Assembly: GCA_003248805.1 (NCBI GenBank)
Contig: QFQY01000067.1
Location: 1-26,516 of the forward strand
DNA: 26,516 bases
Direction: 5' to 3'
Source: Chelatococcus sp.
Lineage (GTDB): Bacteria; Pseudomonadota; Alphaproteobacteria; Rhizobiales; Beijerinckiaceae
Below are positions 15,589 through 22,780 of the stretch, piece by piece. The first letter of the stretch is position 1. Every line of letters begins with the position of its first letter. The notes beneath the pieces were generated by a model that was given only the letters and a program-made list of their open reading frames with translations, was not told the DNA's origin and did no database searches. Both the position numbers and the translations under genes were made by a program.

Positions 15589-16890
15589 TCAGATGACGAA
15601 GAACCCCACGGAGGCCGCGGCCATGACGAAGGTCGCGAGCCACCCCAGCACGCGCATCGCCGGCGGCAGCGTCAGCCGCCCCATGATGCGCGGGTTCGAG
15701 GCGATCAGCATCATCACCGCCATCATCGGCGCGGCGAGCACGCCGTTCACGACGGCGGCCCAGTAGAGCGCCTTCACCGGGTCGAGCGAAGTGAAGTTCA
15801 GCATGGCGCCCGCGAGGGTCGCCAGGGCGATGACACCGTAGAAGCCCTTCGCCTCGAGCGGGCGCCTGTCGAGGCCCTCGCGCCAGCCGAAGACCTCGCT
15901 CACGCCATAGGCGGCCGAACCGGCGAGCACCGGCACCGCCAGCAGCCCGGTCGCCAGAATTCCGAGCGCGAACAACGCGAAGGCGAAGTCGCCGGCGATG
16001 GGCCGGAGCGCCTCGGCCGCCTGCGAGGACGTCTGGATATCGGTGACGCCGCTCGCATGGAGCGTGGCGGCCGTGGAGAAGATGATGAAGATCGCGATGA
16101 CGTTGGACACGGCCATGCCGAAGATCGTGTCGGTCCGGATCCGCCGCAGCTCCGGCCCCGCCCGGCGCGGCGTGATGCACAGCGCCTTCACATGGCGCCT
16201 CTGCAGCTCCTCGACCTCCTGACCCGCCTGCCAGAAGAACAGATAGGGGCTGATGGTCGTGCCGAGCACGGCGACCAGCGCCATGGCATGGTCGCGGTCG
16301 AAGACGAATTGCGGCACCAGCGTGCCGCGCAGCGCCAAACCCCAGTCCACATGCGCGACGAAGACGACGCCGACATAGGCGAACAGGGCAAGCGTCGCCC
16401 ATTTCAGCACCGACGCGTAGCGCGCATAGGGCATGAACGTCTCGAGCACGATGCAAAGCACGCCGAGCAGCAGCGTGTAGAGATGCGTCGGGCCGCCGAT
16501 CAGCAGGCCGACGGCGGCGCCCATGGCACCGAGATCGGCCCCGAGATTGATCACGTTGGCGATCACCAGCAGCAGCACGATGATGCGCAGCAGCGAGCGG
16601 GGATAGTGCCGCCGCAGGTTATGCGCGATGCCGCGCCCGGTGACGCTGCCGATGCGCCCGGCGATCTCCTGGATCACCGCCATCAGCGGAAAGCTGAACA
16701 GCATGGTCCAGGCCAGCCCGTAGCCGAACTGCGCGCCGATCTGGCTGTAGGTCGCGATTCCGCTGGGGTCGTCGTCGGCCGCGCCCGTGACCAGGCCCGG
16801 CCCGAGGCTGCGCAGGAATCCGGCGTCGGCAGCCGGCTGGGGCGCCGCCGGATCGGGGCGCGCCGCATCGCGCTCGGCCGGTTCTGCCAT
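15589..16890 (-). CDS. NRAMP-related divalent metal transporter, non-canonical metal site
   Basis: Inner-membrane transporter of 433 aa with about eleven hydrophobic helices and the NRAMP fold. Helix 1 reads GPGLVTGAADDDPSGIATYSQ. The canonical DPGN becomes DPSG (residues 41-44), so the metal-binding Asn is Gly. In helix 6 the canonical MPH appears to be ISPY (213-216), so the metal-binding Met is Ser or Ile, depending on alignment. Other NRAMP hallmarks remain, such as GADLGAMGAAVGLL. The protein resembles the divergent DPSG branch of NRAMP-like proteins. Mn or Fe transport must not be assumed, and Mg or another ion is possible. The N-terminal 25 residues are Ala/Pro-rich. It converges with the TauE gene and lies 107 bp downstream of yebC. 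Confidence 0.88.
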   Translation of the reverse strand: MAEPAERDAARPDPAAPQPAADAGFLRSLGPGLVTGAADDDPSGIATYSQIGAQFGYGLAWTMLFSFPLMAVIQEIAGRIGSVTGRGIAHNLRRHYPRSLLRIIVLLLVIANVINLGADLGAMGAAVGLLIGGPTHLYTLLLGVLCIVLETFMPYARYASVLKWATLALFAYVGVVFVAHVDWGLALRGTLVPQFVFDRDHAMALVAVLGTTISPYLFFWQAGQEVEELQRRHVKALCITPRRAGPELRRIRTDTIFGMAVSNVIAIFIIFSTAATLHASGVTDIQTSSQAAEALRPIAGDFAFALFALGILATGLLAVPVLAGSAAYGVSEVFGWREGLDRRPLEAKGFYGVIALATLAGAMLNFTSLDPVKALYWAAVVNGVLAAPMMAVMMLIASNPRIMGRLTLPPAMRVLGWLATFVMAAASVGFFVI

Positions 16891-16997
16891 CGCCTGCCTC
16901 GCTCCGCACGGCCGCCCCCTTCTGCGGGAGCGCGCGAATTCAGATCAAGATGACGACGGTCTGTTCAGATCGCTCTCTGAAGCAGCCCGTCGCCCGA

Positions 16998-17744
16998 TCA
17001 GCCCCCGAGCTTCGCCATGATCTCGTCGGCGATCTCGAAATTGGCGAAGACGTTCTGGACGTCGTCGTCGTTGTCGAGCGCTTCCATCAGCCGCATCATC
17101 GAGGCGGCCTTGTCCTCGTCGAGCGGCGCGCTCGTCGTCGGACGCCAGACCGGCTTGGCCGAGGCCGGCGCTCCCAGCGAGGCTTCCAGCGCCTTGGAGA
17201 CTTCGTTCAGGCTGTCGAAGGCGCACAGGATGGTGTGGCCGCTCTCGTCCGAGATCACGTCGTCCGCGCCGGCCTCGATCGCCGCCTCCATCACCTTGTC
17301 GGCGTCTCCCGCCTCCGGCGGATAGGCGATCTCGCCGACGCGGTTGAACATGAACGAGACCGAGTTGCTCTCGCCCAGCGCCCCGCCGGCCTTGGTGAAG
17401 TAGGAGCGCACGGCGGAAGCCGTGCGGTTGCGGTTGTCGGTCAGCGCCTCGACGATGACGGCGGCCCCGCCCGGCCCGTAGCCCTCGTAGCGAACCTCGT
17501 CGTAGTTCTCGCCCTCGGCGCCGGCCGCCTTGTTGATGGCGCGCTGGATGTTGTCCTTGGGCATGTTCTCGGCGCGCGCGGCGAGCACCGCCATGCGCAG
17601 GCGCGGATTCATGTTGATGTCGGGCATGCCCATCTTGGCCGCGACGGTGATCTCGCGCGCCAGCTTCGAGAACAGCTTGGACCGCACGGCATCCTGCTTG
17701 CCCTTGCGGTGCATGATGTTCTTGAACTGGGAATGACCTGCCAT
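16998..17744 (-). CDS. yebC: YebC/PmpR family transcriptional/translational regulator
   Basis: Conserved cytosolic protein of the TACO1/YebC family, known as a DNA-binding regulator in some bacteria and as a factor easing ribosome stalling in others. The 248-aa product starts MAGHSQFKNIMHRKGKQD, the family N-terminus, and includes NPRLRMAVLAARAENMPKDNI and YEGYGPGGAAVIVEALTDN at about residue 85. It ends ANFEIADEIMAKLGG. The frame opens upstream to 17792, but ATG at 17744 fits the family and has an AGAGG-like site upstream. In most relatives yebC leads directly into ruvC; here two transporter genes lie between. Confidence 0.97.
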   Translation of the reverse strand: MAGHSQFKNIMHRKGKQDAVRSKLFSKLAREITVAAKMGMPDINMNPRLRMAVLAARAENMPKDNIQRAINKAAGAEGENYDEVRYEGYGPGGAAVIVEALTDNRNRTASAVRSYFTKAGGALGESNSVSFMFNRVGEIAYPPEAGDADKVMEAAIEAGADDVISDESGHTILCAFDSLNEVSKALEASLGAPASAKPVWRPTTSAPLDEDKAASMMRLMEALDNDDDVQNVFANFEIADEIMAKLGG

Positions 17745-17939
17745 GGGTGACGAGCCTCTGGTATCGAACGGAACAGCACGGCACGCGGACACGACGGAAA
17801 GCCGCGCGCGCCTTATCGAACGGCCTTATAGGCGCCGCCCTCCTCGGCAGGCAAGCCGGCGCCCGCCGGCAATGCGGAAACGCATCCGCGGCCCGCGAAG
17901 CCCCGATGCGCCGCCGCCCGGCGGCCCGACCGGCCTGCC

Positions 17940-18764
17940 TCAGGCCGAGGCCCAGCCCGGCAGCGCCTCGCCCAGATGCGGTCCGATCCGGACCGGCCAG
18001 ACCGCGGTCGCCAGCCCCGTCCGGTCGTCGATCTCGACCGCGACGCCCGACAATGCGCCCTCCCCCGTGGCCGGCTCCAGCCGGACGCCGGGGGTCTTCT
18101 GCAGGAAGCGCCGGACCGGCTCGTCCTTCTGCATTCCGAGGATCGAATCGTAGTCGCCGCACATGCCGGCATCGGACTGGTAGGCCGTGCCGCCCGGCAG
18201 GATGCGCGTGTCGGAGGTCGGCACATGGGTATGGGTGCCGACGACGAGGCTCGCCCGCCCGTCGAGGAAATAACCCATCGCCTGCTTCTCGCTCGTCGCT
18301 TCGGCGTGGACGTCGACGATCACCGCGTCGGCTACCTCCCCGAGCGGGCAGGCGGAGAGCTCGCGCTCCACGGCGGCGAAGGGATCGTCGAGCGGGTCCA
18401 TGTAGATGCGGCCCATCACGTTGACGACGAGCACGCGCGCGCCGTTGCGGGCCTCGACGACGGCGGCCCCGCGCCCCGGCGTGCCCGACGGGAAATTGGC
18501 CGGCCTGACCAGCCGGTCCTGCCGCTCGATGAAGACCAGCGCCTCGCGCTGGTCCCAGGAGTGGTTTCCGAGCGTGACGACATCGGCGCCCGCGGCCAGC
18601 AGCTCGTCGCAGATCGCCTCGGTGATGCCGAAGCCGCCGGCGGCGTTCTCGCCGTTGATGACGACGCAGTCGAGCGACCAGGCCTCGCGCAGGGCGGGAA
18701 GCCGCTCCTGCACCGCGACACGGCCGGGGCGGCCGACGACATCGCCGAGAAAGAGAAAACGCAT
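17940..18764 (-). CDS. ymdB: YmdB-like metallophosphoesterase (TIGR00282 family)
   Basis: Calcineurin-like phosphoesterase; characterised relatives (Bacillus YmdB) hydrolyse 2',3'-cyclic nucleotides. The 274-aa protein has the metal-site motifs in order: GDVVGRPGR (Asp8), VVINGENAAGG (Glu39/Asn40), TLGNHSWDQ (Asn67/His68), VDVHAEATSEKQAMGYFLDG, and VVGTHTHVPTSD. All expected metal ligands appear present. ATG at 18764 is well placed. It lies between 5-formyltetrahydrofolate cyclo-ligase (54-bp gap) and yebC (195-bp gap), a conserved arrangement in this order. The name follows the Bacillus gene and not the unrelated E. coli ymdB. The true substrate here is untested. Confidence 0.93.
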   Translation of the reverse strand: MRFLFLGDVVGRPGRVAVQERLPALREAWSLDCVVINGENAAGGFGITEAICDELLAAGADVVTLGNHSWDQREALVFIERQDRLVRPANFPSGTPGRGAAVVEARNGARVLVVNVMGRIYMDPLDDPFAAVERELSACPLGEVADAVIVDVHAEATSEKQAMGYFLDGRASLVVGTHTHVPTSDTRILPGGTAYQSDAGMCGDYDSILGMQKDEPVRRFLQKTPGVRLEPATGEGALSGVAVEIDDRTGLATAVWPVRIGPHLGEALPGWASA

Positions 18765-18818
18765 GGGACAGGGGATCCGGAGGGTGTCGCCCCTCCGTGA
18801 CGCGAATGCCGAGCGGAA

Positions 18819-19418
18819 TCAACCGCAACGGATGACCGCGCGCTCCGTCACGATCCAGTCGAGGGGGATGTCGTGCGGCTCGTCCGGCACCGCCGCGATC
18901 TCTTGCCCGGCATAGCCGATGCCGATCGTCAGCGGGCTCTCCAGCGCCGCGAGCGCCTGGTCGTAATAGCCCTTGCCGTAGCCGATGCGGTAGCCGCGCC
19001 GGTCGAAGGCGAGAAACGGGACGAGCAGGATGCCGGGCGCGACCTCCGGCTGCCGCGGCTCGGGAACCAATGTGCCGAAGCCTCCAGGCACGATCGGCTC
19101 ATAGGGAGACCAGCTCCGGAAGACCATTCGCTTGCCCACCGTCGCCGGCAGGCAGAGCCGCAGCCCGCGATCCTTCAACCCTTCGAGAACCGGGCGGGGA
19201 TCCGCCTCCGAACCCATCGGCCAATAGGCGGCGACGGGGCCGGCCTCGCTGCCCCCGAGCGCCGGCAGCAGCCCGTCGAGCAGGTCGAGCGCGCGCTGTG
19301 CCAGCGCCTCGTCCCATTCGAGCCGCTCGTCGAGGTCGAGCGCATCGCGCCGCGCCAGGGCCTCGTCGCGCAAGGTGGCCTTGAGCCGCGAGGTGTCGTG
19401 ATGGGGATCGATCGTCAT
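18819..19418 (-). CDS. ygfA: 5-formyltetrahydrofolate cyclo-ligase
   Basis: Converts 5-formyltetrahydrofolate to 5,10-methenyltetrahydrofolate with ATP, returning stored folate to one-carbon metabolism. The 199-aa product has RDEALARRDAL near the N-terminus, a mid-region VAAYWPMGSEADPRPVL, and the substrate/ATP motif LAFDRRGYRIGYGKGYYDQ with GYGKGYYD at 146-153. It ends in WIVTERAVIRCG. The frame opens a further 48 bases upstream (19466), but ATG at 19418 (MTIDPHHDTSRLKATLRDE) is a better family fit, and the longer form would run into the presumed 6S RNA. The order zapA, 6S RNA, ygfA is conserved across proteobacteria. Confidence 0.95.
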   Translation of the reverse strand: MTIDPHHDTSRLKATLRDEALARRDALDLDERLEWDEALAQRALDLLDGLLPALGGSEAGPVAAYWPMGSEADPRPVLEGLKDRGLRLCLPATVGKRMVFRSWSPYEPIVPGGFGTLVPEPRQPEVAPGILLVPFLAFDRRGYRIGYGKGYYDQALAALESPLTIGIGYAGQEIAAVPDEPHDIPLDWIVTERAVIRCG

Positions 19419-19459
19419 GGAAAGCTGCGGAGCCACCTCGGCCGTGGAATTTCGATCCC

Positions 19460-19620
19460 GGGACACCTACAAAGTAGGTGGGCGCCGTGTGCTCGGGTCC
19501 AGGGACCCAAACAGGGACAGCTCCCTAGGGAGTCGTATGGGCCCGGGAATACATGTTCGCACGCACCAGACAGCCCCGCTTCCCCAATGTAGGCAAGCGG
19601 GACGCGAAGCGCCAGAGGGC
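19460..19620 (-). ncRNA. ssrS: Probable 6S RNA (boundaries approximate)
   Basis: A 237-bp gene-free gap between zapA and 5-formyltetrahydrofolate cyclo-ligase, exactly where 6S RNA lies in many proteobacteria. 6S RNA sequesters sigma70 RNA polymerase in stationary phase. On the minus strand the region is rich in self-complementary blocks. CACCTAC-TTT-GTAGGTG (19464-19480) is a perfect 7-bp hairpin near the 3' side. TCCCGGG near 19549 can pair with CCCGGGA near 19460. TCCCTAGGGA (19522-19531) and GGGTCC-CT-GGACCC are further palindromes. An alternative long-range pair CCTACA/TGTAGG could close a rod. The ends are estimates, and a covariance-model search is the decisive test. Confidence 0.6.
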
Positions 19621-19655
19621 ATCGCGTCTTTCAACAGCCGGCGAGCCCGTGATCG

Positions 19656-20024
19656 TCAGCCGGCGGGAACGGGAACGAGGCTCCTTGCGATGCCCTCGAT
19701 GCGCTCGGCGGCGCGCGAGAGCGCGTCAGCCGCCCGGTCCTCGACCTCGTTCAGCCGCTGGTCGGCGGCGCCCGCGTCGCCCCGCAGGGCCGCGAGCTCC
19801 GATTCGAGCGCCTGGACCCGCCGATTGAGTTCATGAACCTCGTCGGCGACCGTCAGAGCCGCCATCACGTGCAACCGCATGTCGCCGATCTCGCCGAAGG
19901 ACTTCCGCATGTCCTCGATCCTGGCGTCGTAGAGTTGCGCCAGGCTCTCCAGATGGCCCTCTTCGCCTTCCCCGCAGGCCATGCGGTAGGCGCGTCCCGA
20001 GATAGTGACGTTGACCTGCGGCAT
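19656..20024 (-). CDS. zapA: Cell division protein ZapA
   Basis: FtsZ-ring associated protein that cross-links FtsZ filaments at the division site. The 122-aa product starts MPQVNVTISGRAYRMACGEGEEGHL, the ZapA N-terminal domain. EDMRKSFGEIGDMRLHVMAALTVADEV follows, and then a long coiled coil at about 62-105 (LNRRVQALESELAAL). ATG at 20024 has GGGGAG upstream. It follows the DUF4164 gene by only 12 bp, so they form one transcript, and it precedes the probable 6S RNA gene. Confidence 0.95.
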   Translation of the reverse strand: MPQVNVTISGRAYRMACGEGEEGHLESLAQLYDARIEDMRKSFGEIGDMRLHVMAALTVADEVHELNRRVQALESELAALRGDAGAADQRLNEVEDRAADALSRAAERIEGIARSLVPVPAG

Positions 20025-20036
20025 CCGACTCCCCGT

Positions 20037-20342
20037 TCAGCGGCCGTCTTCCGGCTCGCCGCTCCGCTCCTGCGCCCGCGCGATCACGGCGCCGATGACG
20101 TTCATCGCCCGTTCCAGGCGTTGGTCGACATCGGCGGCGGCGGTCTCGACATGGTCGAGTCGCGCCATCGCGCCGTCGAGCTCGGCTGCGAGCCGAGCCC
20201 GGTCGTCCTGCATCAGGGCGAGCTCCGTCTCCAGATTGGCGCGGCCGCGCTCGGCGTCGAGCCGTCGCCGCGCCGCGGCCTCGAGTTGCCCAAGCGCGCC
20301 ATCCAGCCGCGCCAGCGCATTGTCGAGCATAAAGCTCGCCAT
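20037..20342 (-). CDS. DUF4164 family coiled-coil protein
   Basis: Small soluble protein of 101 aa, almost entirely predicted coiled coil (LDGALGQLEAAARRRLDAERGRANLETELALMQDDRARLAAELDGA). The family is restricted largely to alphaproteobacteria and commonly precedes zapA. No function is known, though the pairing suggests a division-related role. GGAGGGG lies a few bases before the ATG at 20342. It is divergent from tkt across a 258-bp gap. Confidence 0.88.
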   Translation of the reverse strand: MASFMLDNALARLDGALGQLEAAARRRLDAERGRANLETELALMQDDRARLAAELDGAMARLDHVETAAADVDQRLERAMNVIGAVIARAQERSGEPEDGR

Positions 20343-20470
20343 CGCCCCTCCTTCCCGGATCGGATCGAAGCCGGCTCACACGATTCGCTCAAACTTACAG
20401 CAAGCCGCCGCAAAACTGGAATCGGCAGCTGTCGACGACGCAATCGCGTCGCAAAAGACGCCCCGGCGAA

Positions 20471-20500
20471 TTGACTTGGGCAGACTGCGCGGCCTAATCG
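20471..20500 (+). promoter_or_regulatory. Putative tkt promoter
   Basis: TTGACT (20471-20476) and TAATCG (20495-20500) with an 18-bp spacer, about 100 bp before the tkt ATG, in the 258-bp divergent gap with DUF4164. The -35 box is good and the -10 box weak. An inverted repeat CGACGC-aatc-GCGTCG (20436-20451) lies just upstream and could be an operator. The rest of the gap shows no gene. Confidence 0.35.
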
Positions 20501-20600
20501 AGCCCGCATCGACAAGCACATCGCGGCACGAGCGGGCAGGCGCCCCGCCGCGGGATTTGGCAGCGCCCCTCCTCGCGCCAGACGGAGCCTTGAGACAATC

Positions 20601-22598
20601 ATGACCACGATCGAGCGCGCCCAGCACGACAAGCTCGCCAACGCCATCCGCTCTCTCGCCATGGACGGCGTCGAGCAGGCGAAGTCCGGCCATCCCGGCC
20701 TGCCGATGGGCGCGGCCGACGTCGCCACGGTCCTCTTCACCCGCATCATGAAATACGACGCGGCCGATCCGCGCTGGCCGGACCGCGACCGTTTCGTGCT
20801 CTCCGCCGGCCACGGCTCGATGCTGCTCTACGCCCTGCTCTATCTGACCGGCACGCCGGGCCTGGAGCTCGACGACCTCAAGAAGTTCCGCCAGCTCGAG
20901 TCGAAGACGCCGGGCCACCCCGAGAACTTCATGACGGCCGGCGTCGAGACCACCACCGGCCCGCTCGGCCAGGGTCTCGCGACCTCGGTCGGCATGGCGA
21001 TGGCCGAGCGCATGCTCGCCGCCGAGTTCGGCAAGAAGGTCGTCGACCACCACACCTATGTCCTCGCCTCCGACGGCGACCTGATGGAGGGCATCAGCCA
21101 GGAGGCTATCGCGCTCGCCGGGCACCTGAAGCTCAACAAGCTGATCGTGCTCTGGGACGACAACGGCATCTCGATCGACGGGCCGCTGACGATCACCGAC
21201 AATGTCGACCAGGTCGCCCGCTTCAAGGCCTGCGGCTGGCGCGCCGAACGGGTCGACGGCCATGATCCTGACGCCATCGAGGCCGCGATCCGCCGCGCCC
21301 AGAAGTCGAGCAAGCCGACCATGATCGCCTGCAAGACGGTGATCGGCTTCGGCGCTCCGAAGAAGGCCGGCACCTCCAAGGCCCATGGCGAGCCGCTCGG
21401 CGTCGACGAACTCGCCGCCGCCAAGAAGGCGCTCGGCATCACCGGCGGCGCCTTCGAGGTCGCGGCCGAGGTGCTGAAGGCGTGGCGCGGCTTCGGCAAG
21501 GCCGGCACGAACGAGCACGCCAACTGGCGCAGCCGCTTCGGCCTGCTCTCCGAGCGCAAGCGCGCCGAATTCGAGCGTCGCCTCGCCCACGCCGTTCCGG
21601 CCAAGCTCGGCAAGGCGATCCTCGCCCACAAGAAGGCGCTGGTCGCGACGCCGCAGACGGTCGCCACCCGCAAGGCTTCCGAGCTCGCCCTCGAGGCGAT
21701 CACGCCGGTCATGCCGGAGCTGGTGATGGGCTCGGCCGATCTGACGCCGTCCAACAACACCCGCACCAAGGCGGCCGAGGACTTCACGCCCAAGACCCCC
21801 AAGGGTCGCTATGTCCGCTACGGCATCCGCGAGCACGGCATGGCCGCGGCCATGAACGGCATCACCCTGCATGGCGGCTTCCGCACCGGCGGCGGCACCT
21901 TCCTGGTCTTCGCCGACTATGCCCGCCCGTCCATGCGCCTCGCCGCGCTGATGGGCCTGCCCGTCGTCTACGTCATGACGCACGACTCGATCGGCCTCGG
22001 CGAGGACGGCCCGACCCACCAGCCGGTCGAGCAGATCGCGTCGCTGCGTGCCATGCCGAACATGCATGTCTTCCGCCCGGCCGACGCGATCGAGACCGCC
22101 GAGGCCTGGCAGTTCGCGCTGGAGAATACGAAGGGCCCGACCGTGCTCGCCCTCTCGCGCCAGAACCTGCCGCAGCTGCGCACCGACGCCACCGCGACCA
22201 ACCGCTCGGCCAAGGGCGGCTACGAACTGCTGGCGGCCGAGGGCGGCAAGGCGCAGGTCTCGCTCTTCGCCTCGGGTTCCGAGGTCGAGATCGCCGTCGC
22301 GGCCCGCAAGCTGCTCGCCGAAAAGGGCGTCAAGGCCCGCGTGGTGTCCGTGCCCTCGCTCGAGCTGCTGCTGGCGCAGGACGAGGCCACGCAGGCCCAG
22401 ATCGTCGGCACCGCCCCGGTCAGGATCGCGATCGAGGCCGGCGTGCGCTTCGGCTGGGACGCCGTCATCGGCCATGACGGTGTCTTCGTCGGCATGTCCT
22501 CCTTCGGCGCGAGCGGCCCCTACAAGGAGGTCTACAAGCATTTCGGCATCACGGCGGAGGCGGTCGCCGACGCGGCGATGAAGCGCCACAACGGCTGA
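20601..22598 (+). CDS. tkt: Transketolase
   Basis: Thiamine-diphosphate enzyme that moves two-carbon units between sugar phosphates in the pentose phosphate (and Calvin) pathway. The 665-aa protein has the normal family length. His31 (SGHPGLPMGAAD) and His71 (SAGHGSMLLYALLYL) are active-site positions. The thiamine motif SDGDLMEG...DDN covers about 157-188. The central pyrimidine domain (RYGIREHGMAAAMNGI, DSIGLGEDGPTHQPVEQ) is intact, and the C-terminal domain ends FGITAEAVADAAMKRHNG. ATG at 20601 fits the family start. It begins a plus-strand run tkt-gap-pgk-fba. No cbb genes are visible in the window, so a Calvin role cannot be claimed. Confidence 0.98.
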   Translation: MTTIERAQHDKLANAIRSLAMDGVEQAKSGHPGLPMGAADVATVLFTRIMKYDAADPRWPDRDRFVLSAGHGSMLLYALLYLTGTPGLELDDLKKFRQLESKTPGHPENFMTAGVETTTGPLGQGLATSVGMAMAERMLAAEFGKKVVDHHTYVLASDGDLMEGISQEAIALAGHLKLNKLIVLWDDNGISIDGPLTITDNVDQVARFKACGWRAERVDGHDPDAIEAAIRRAQKSSKPTMIACKTVIGFGAPKKAGTSKAHGEPLGVDELAAAKKALGITGGAFEVAAEVLKAWRGFGKAGTNEHANWRSRFGLLSERKRAEFERRLAHAVPAKLGKAILAHKKALVATPQTVATRKASELALEAITPVMPELVMGSADLTPSNNTRTKAAEDFTPKTPKGRYVRYGIREHGMAAAMNGITLHGGFRTGGGTFLVFADYARPSMRLAALMGLPVVYVMTHDSIGLGEDGPTHQPVEQIASLRAMPNMHVFRPADAIETAEAWQFALENTKGPTVLALSRQNLPQLRTDATATNRSAKGGYELLAAEGGKAQVSLFASGSEVEIAVAARKLLAEKGVKARVVSVPSLELLLAQDEATQAQIVGTAPVRIAIEAGVRFGWDAVIGHDGVFVGMSSFGASGPYKEVYKHFGITAEAVADAAMKRHNG

Positions 22599-22602
22599 CG
22601 AC

Positions 22603-22692
22603 CCGTCATTGCGAGCGAAGCGAAGCAATCCAGGGCGGCAGAGCTCTGCCTCCCCCTGGATTGCTTCGTCGCTTCGCTCCTCGCAATGACGG
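22603..22692. repeat. Palindromic repeat element between tkt and gap, possibly acting as a terminator
   Basis: Long inverted repeat with outer ends CCGTCATTGCGAG and CTCGCAATGACGG (with a short insertion in the right arm) and inner arms AAGCAATCCAGG / CCTGGATTGCTT. At the tip is the 14-bp palindrome GGCAGAGCTCTGCC. Read as protein it gives the CEERSDEAIQ string often seen in mis-called alphaproteobacterial ORFs, so it is a known dispersed family. TTTTT follows at 22693-22697, so on the plus strand it resembles a terminator. Confidence 0.85.
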
Positions 22693-22739
22693 TTTTTATC
22701 TTGCGTTCGGCCGCGCTTTGGCCGAATTGCCCGCACGAC

Positions 22740-22755
22740 ACGGTGGAAACACCGT
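22740..22755 (+). other. Small GAAA-tetraloop hairpin in the gap leader
   Basis: ACGGTG-GAAA-CACCGT, a 6-bp stem with a GNRA-type loop followed by TTT, 25 bp before the gap start and ten bases before its Shine-Dalgarno (AAGGAGAG, 22766-22773). A second hairpin, CGGCC-N7-GGCCG, lies at 22708-22724. Either might influence mRNA stability or attenuation. Confidence 0.4.
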
Positions 22756-22780
22756 TTTCGCGATGAAGGAGAGCAGTGAG

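Noticed and set aside
20376..22736. 786-codon minus-strand open frame opposite tkt
   Set aside because: Pure shadow of transketolase; its Arg/Gly/Leu-rich translation includes the palindromic repeat read as protein (CEERSDEAIQ) and no recognisable domain.
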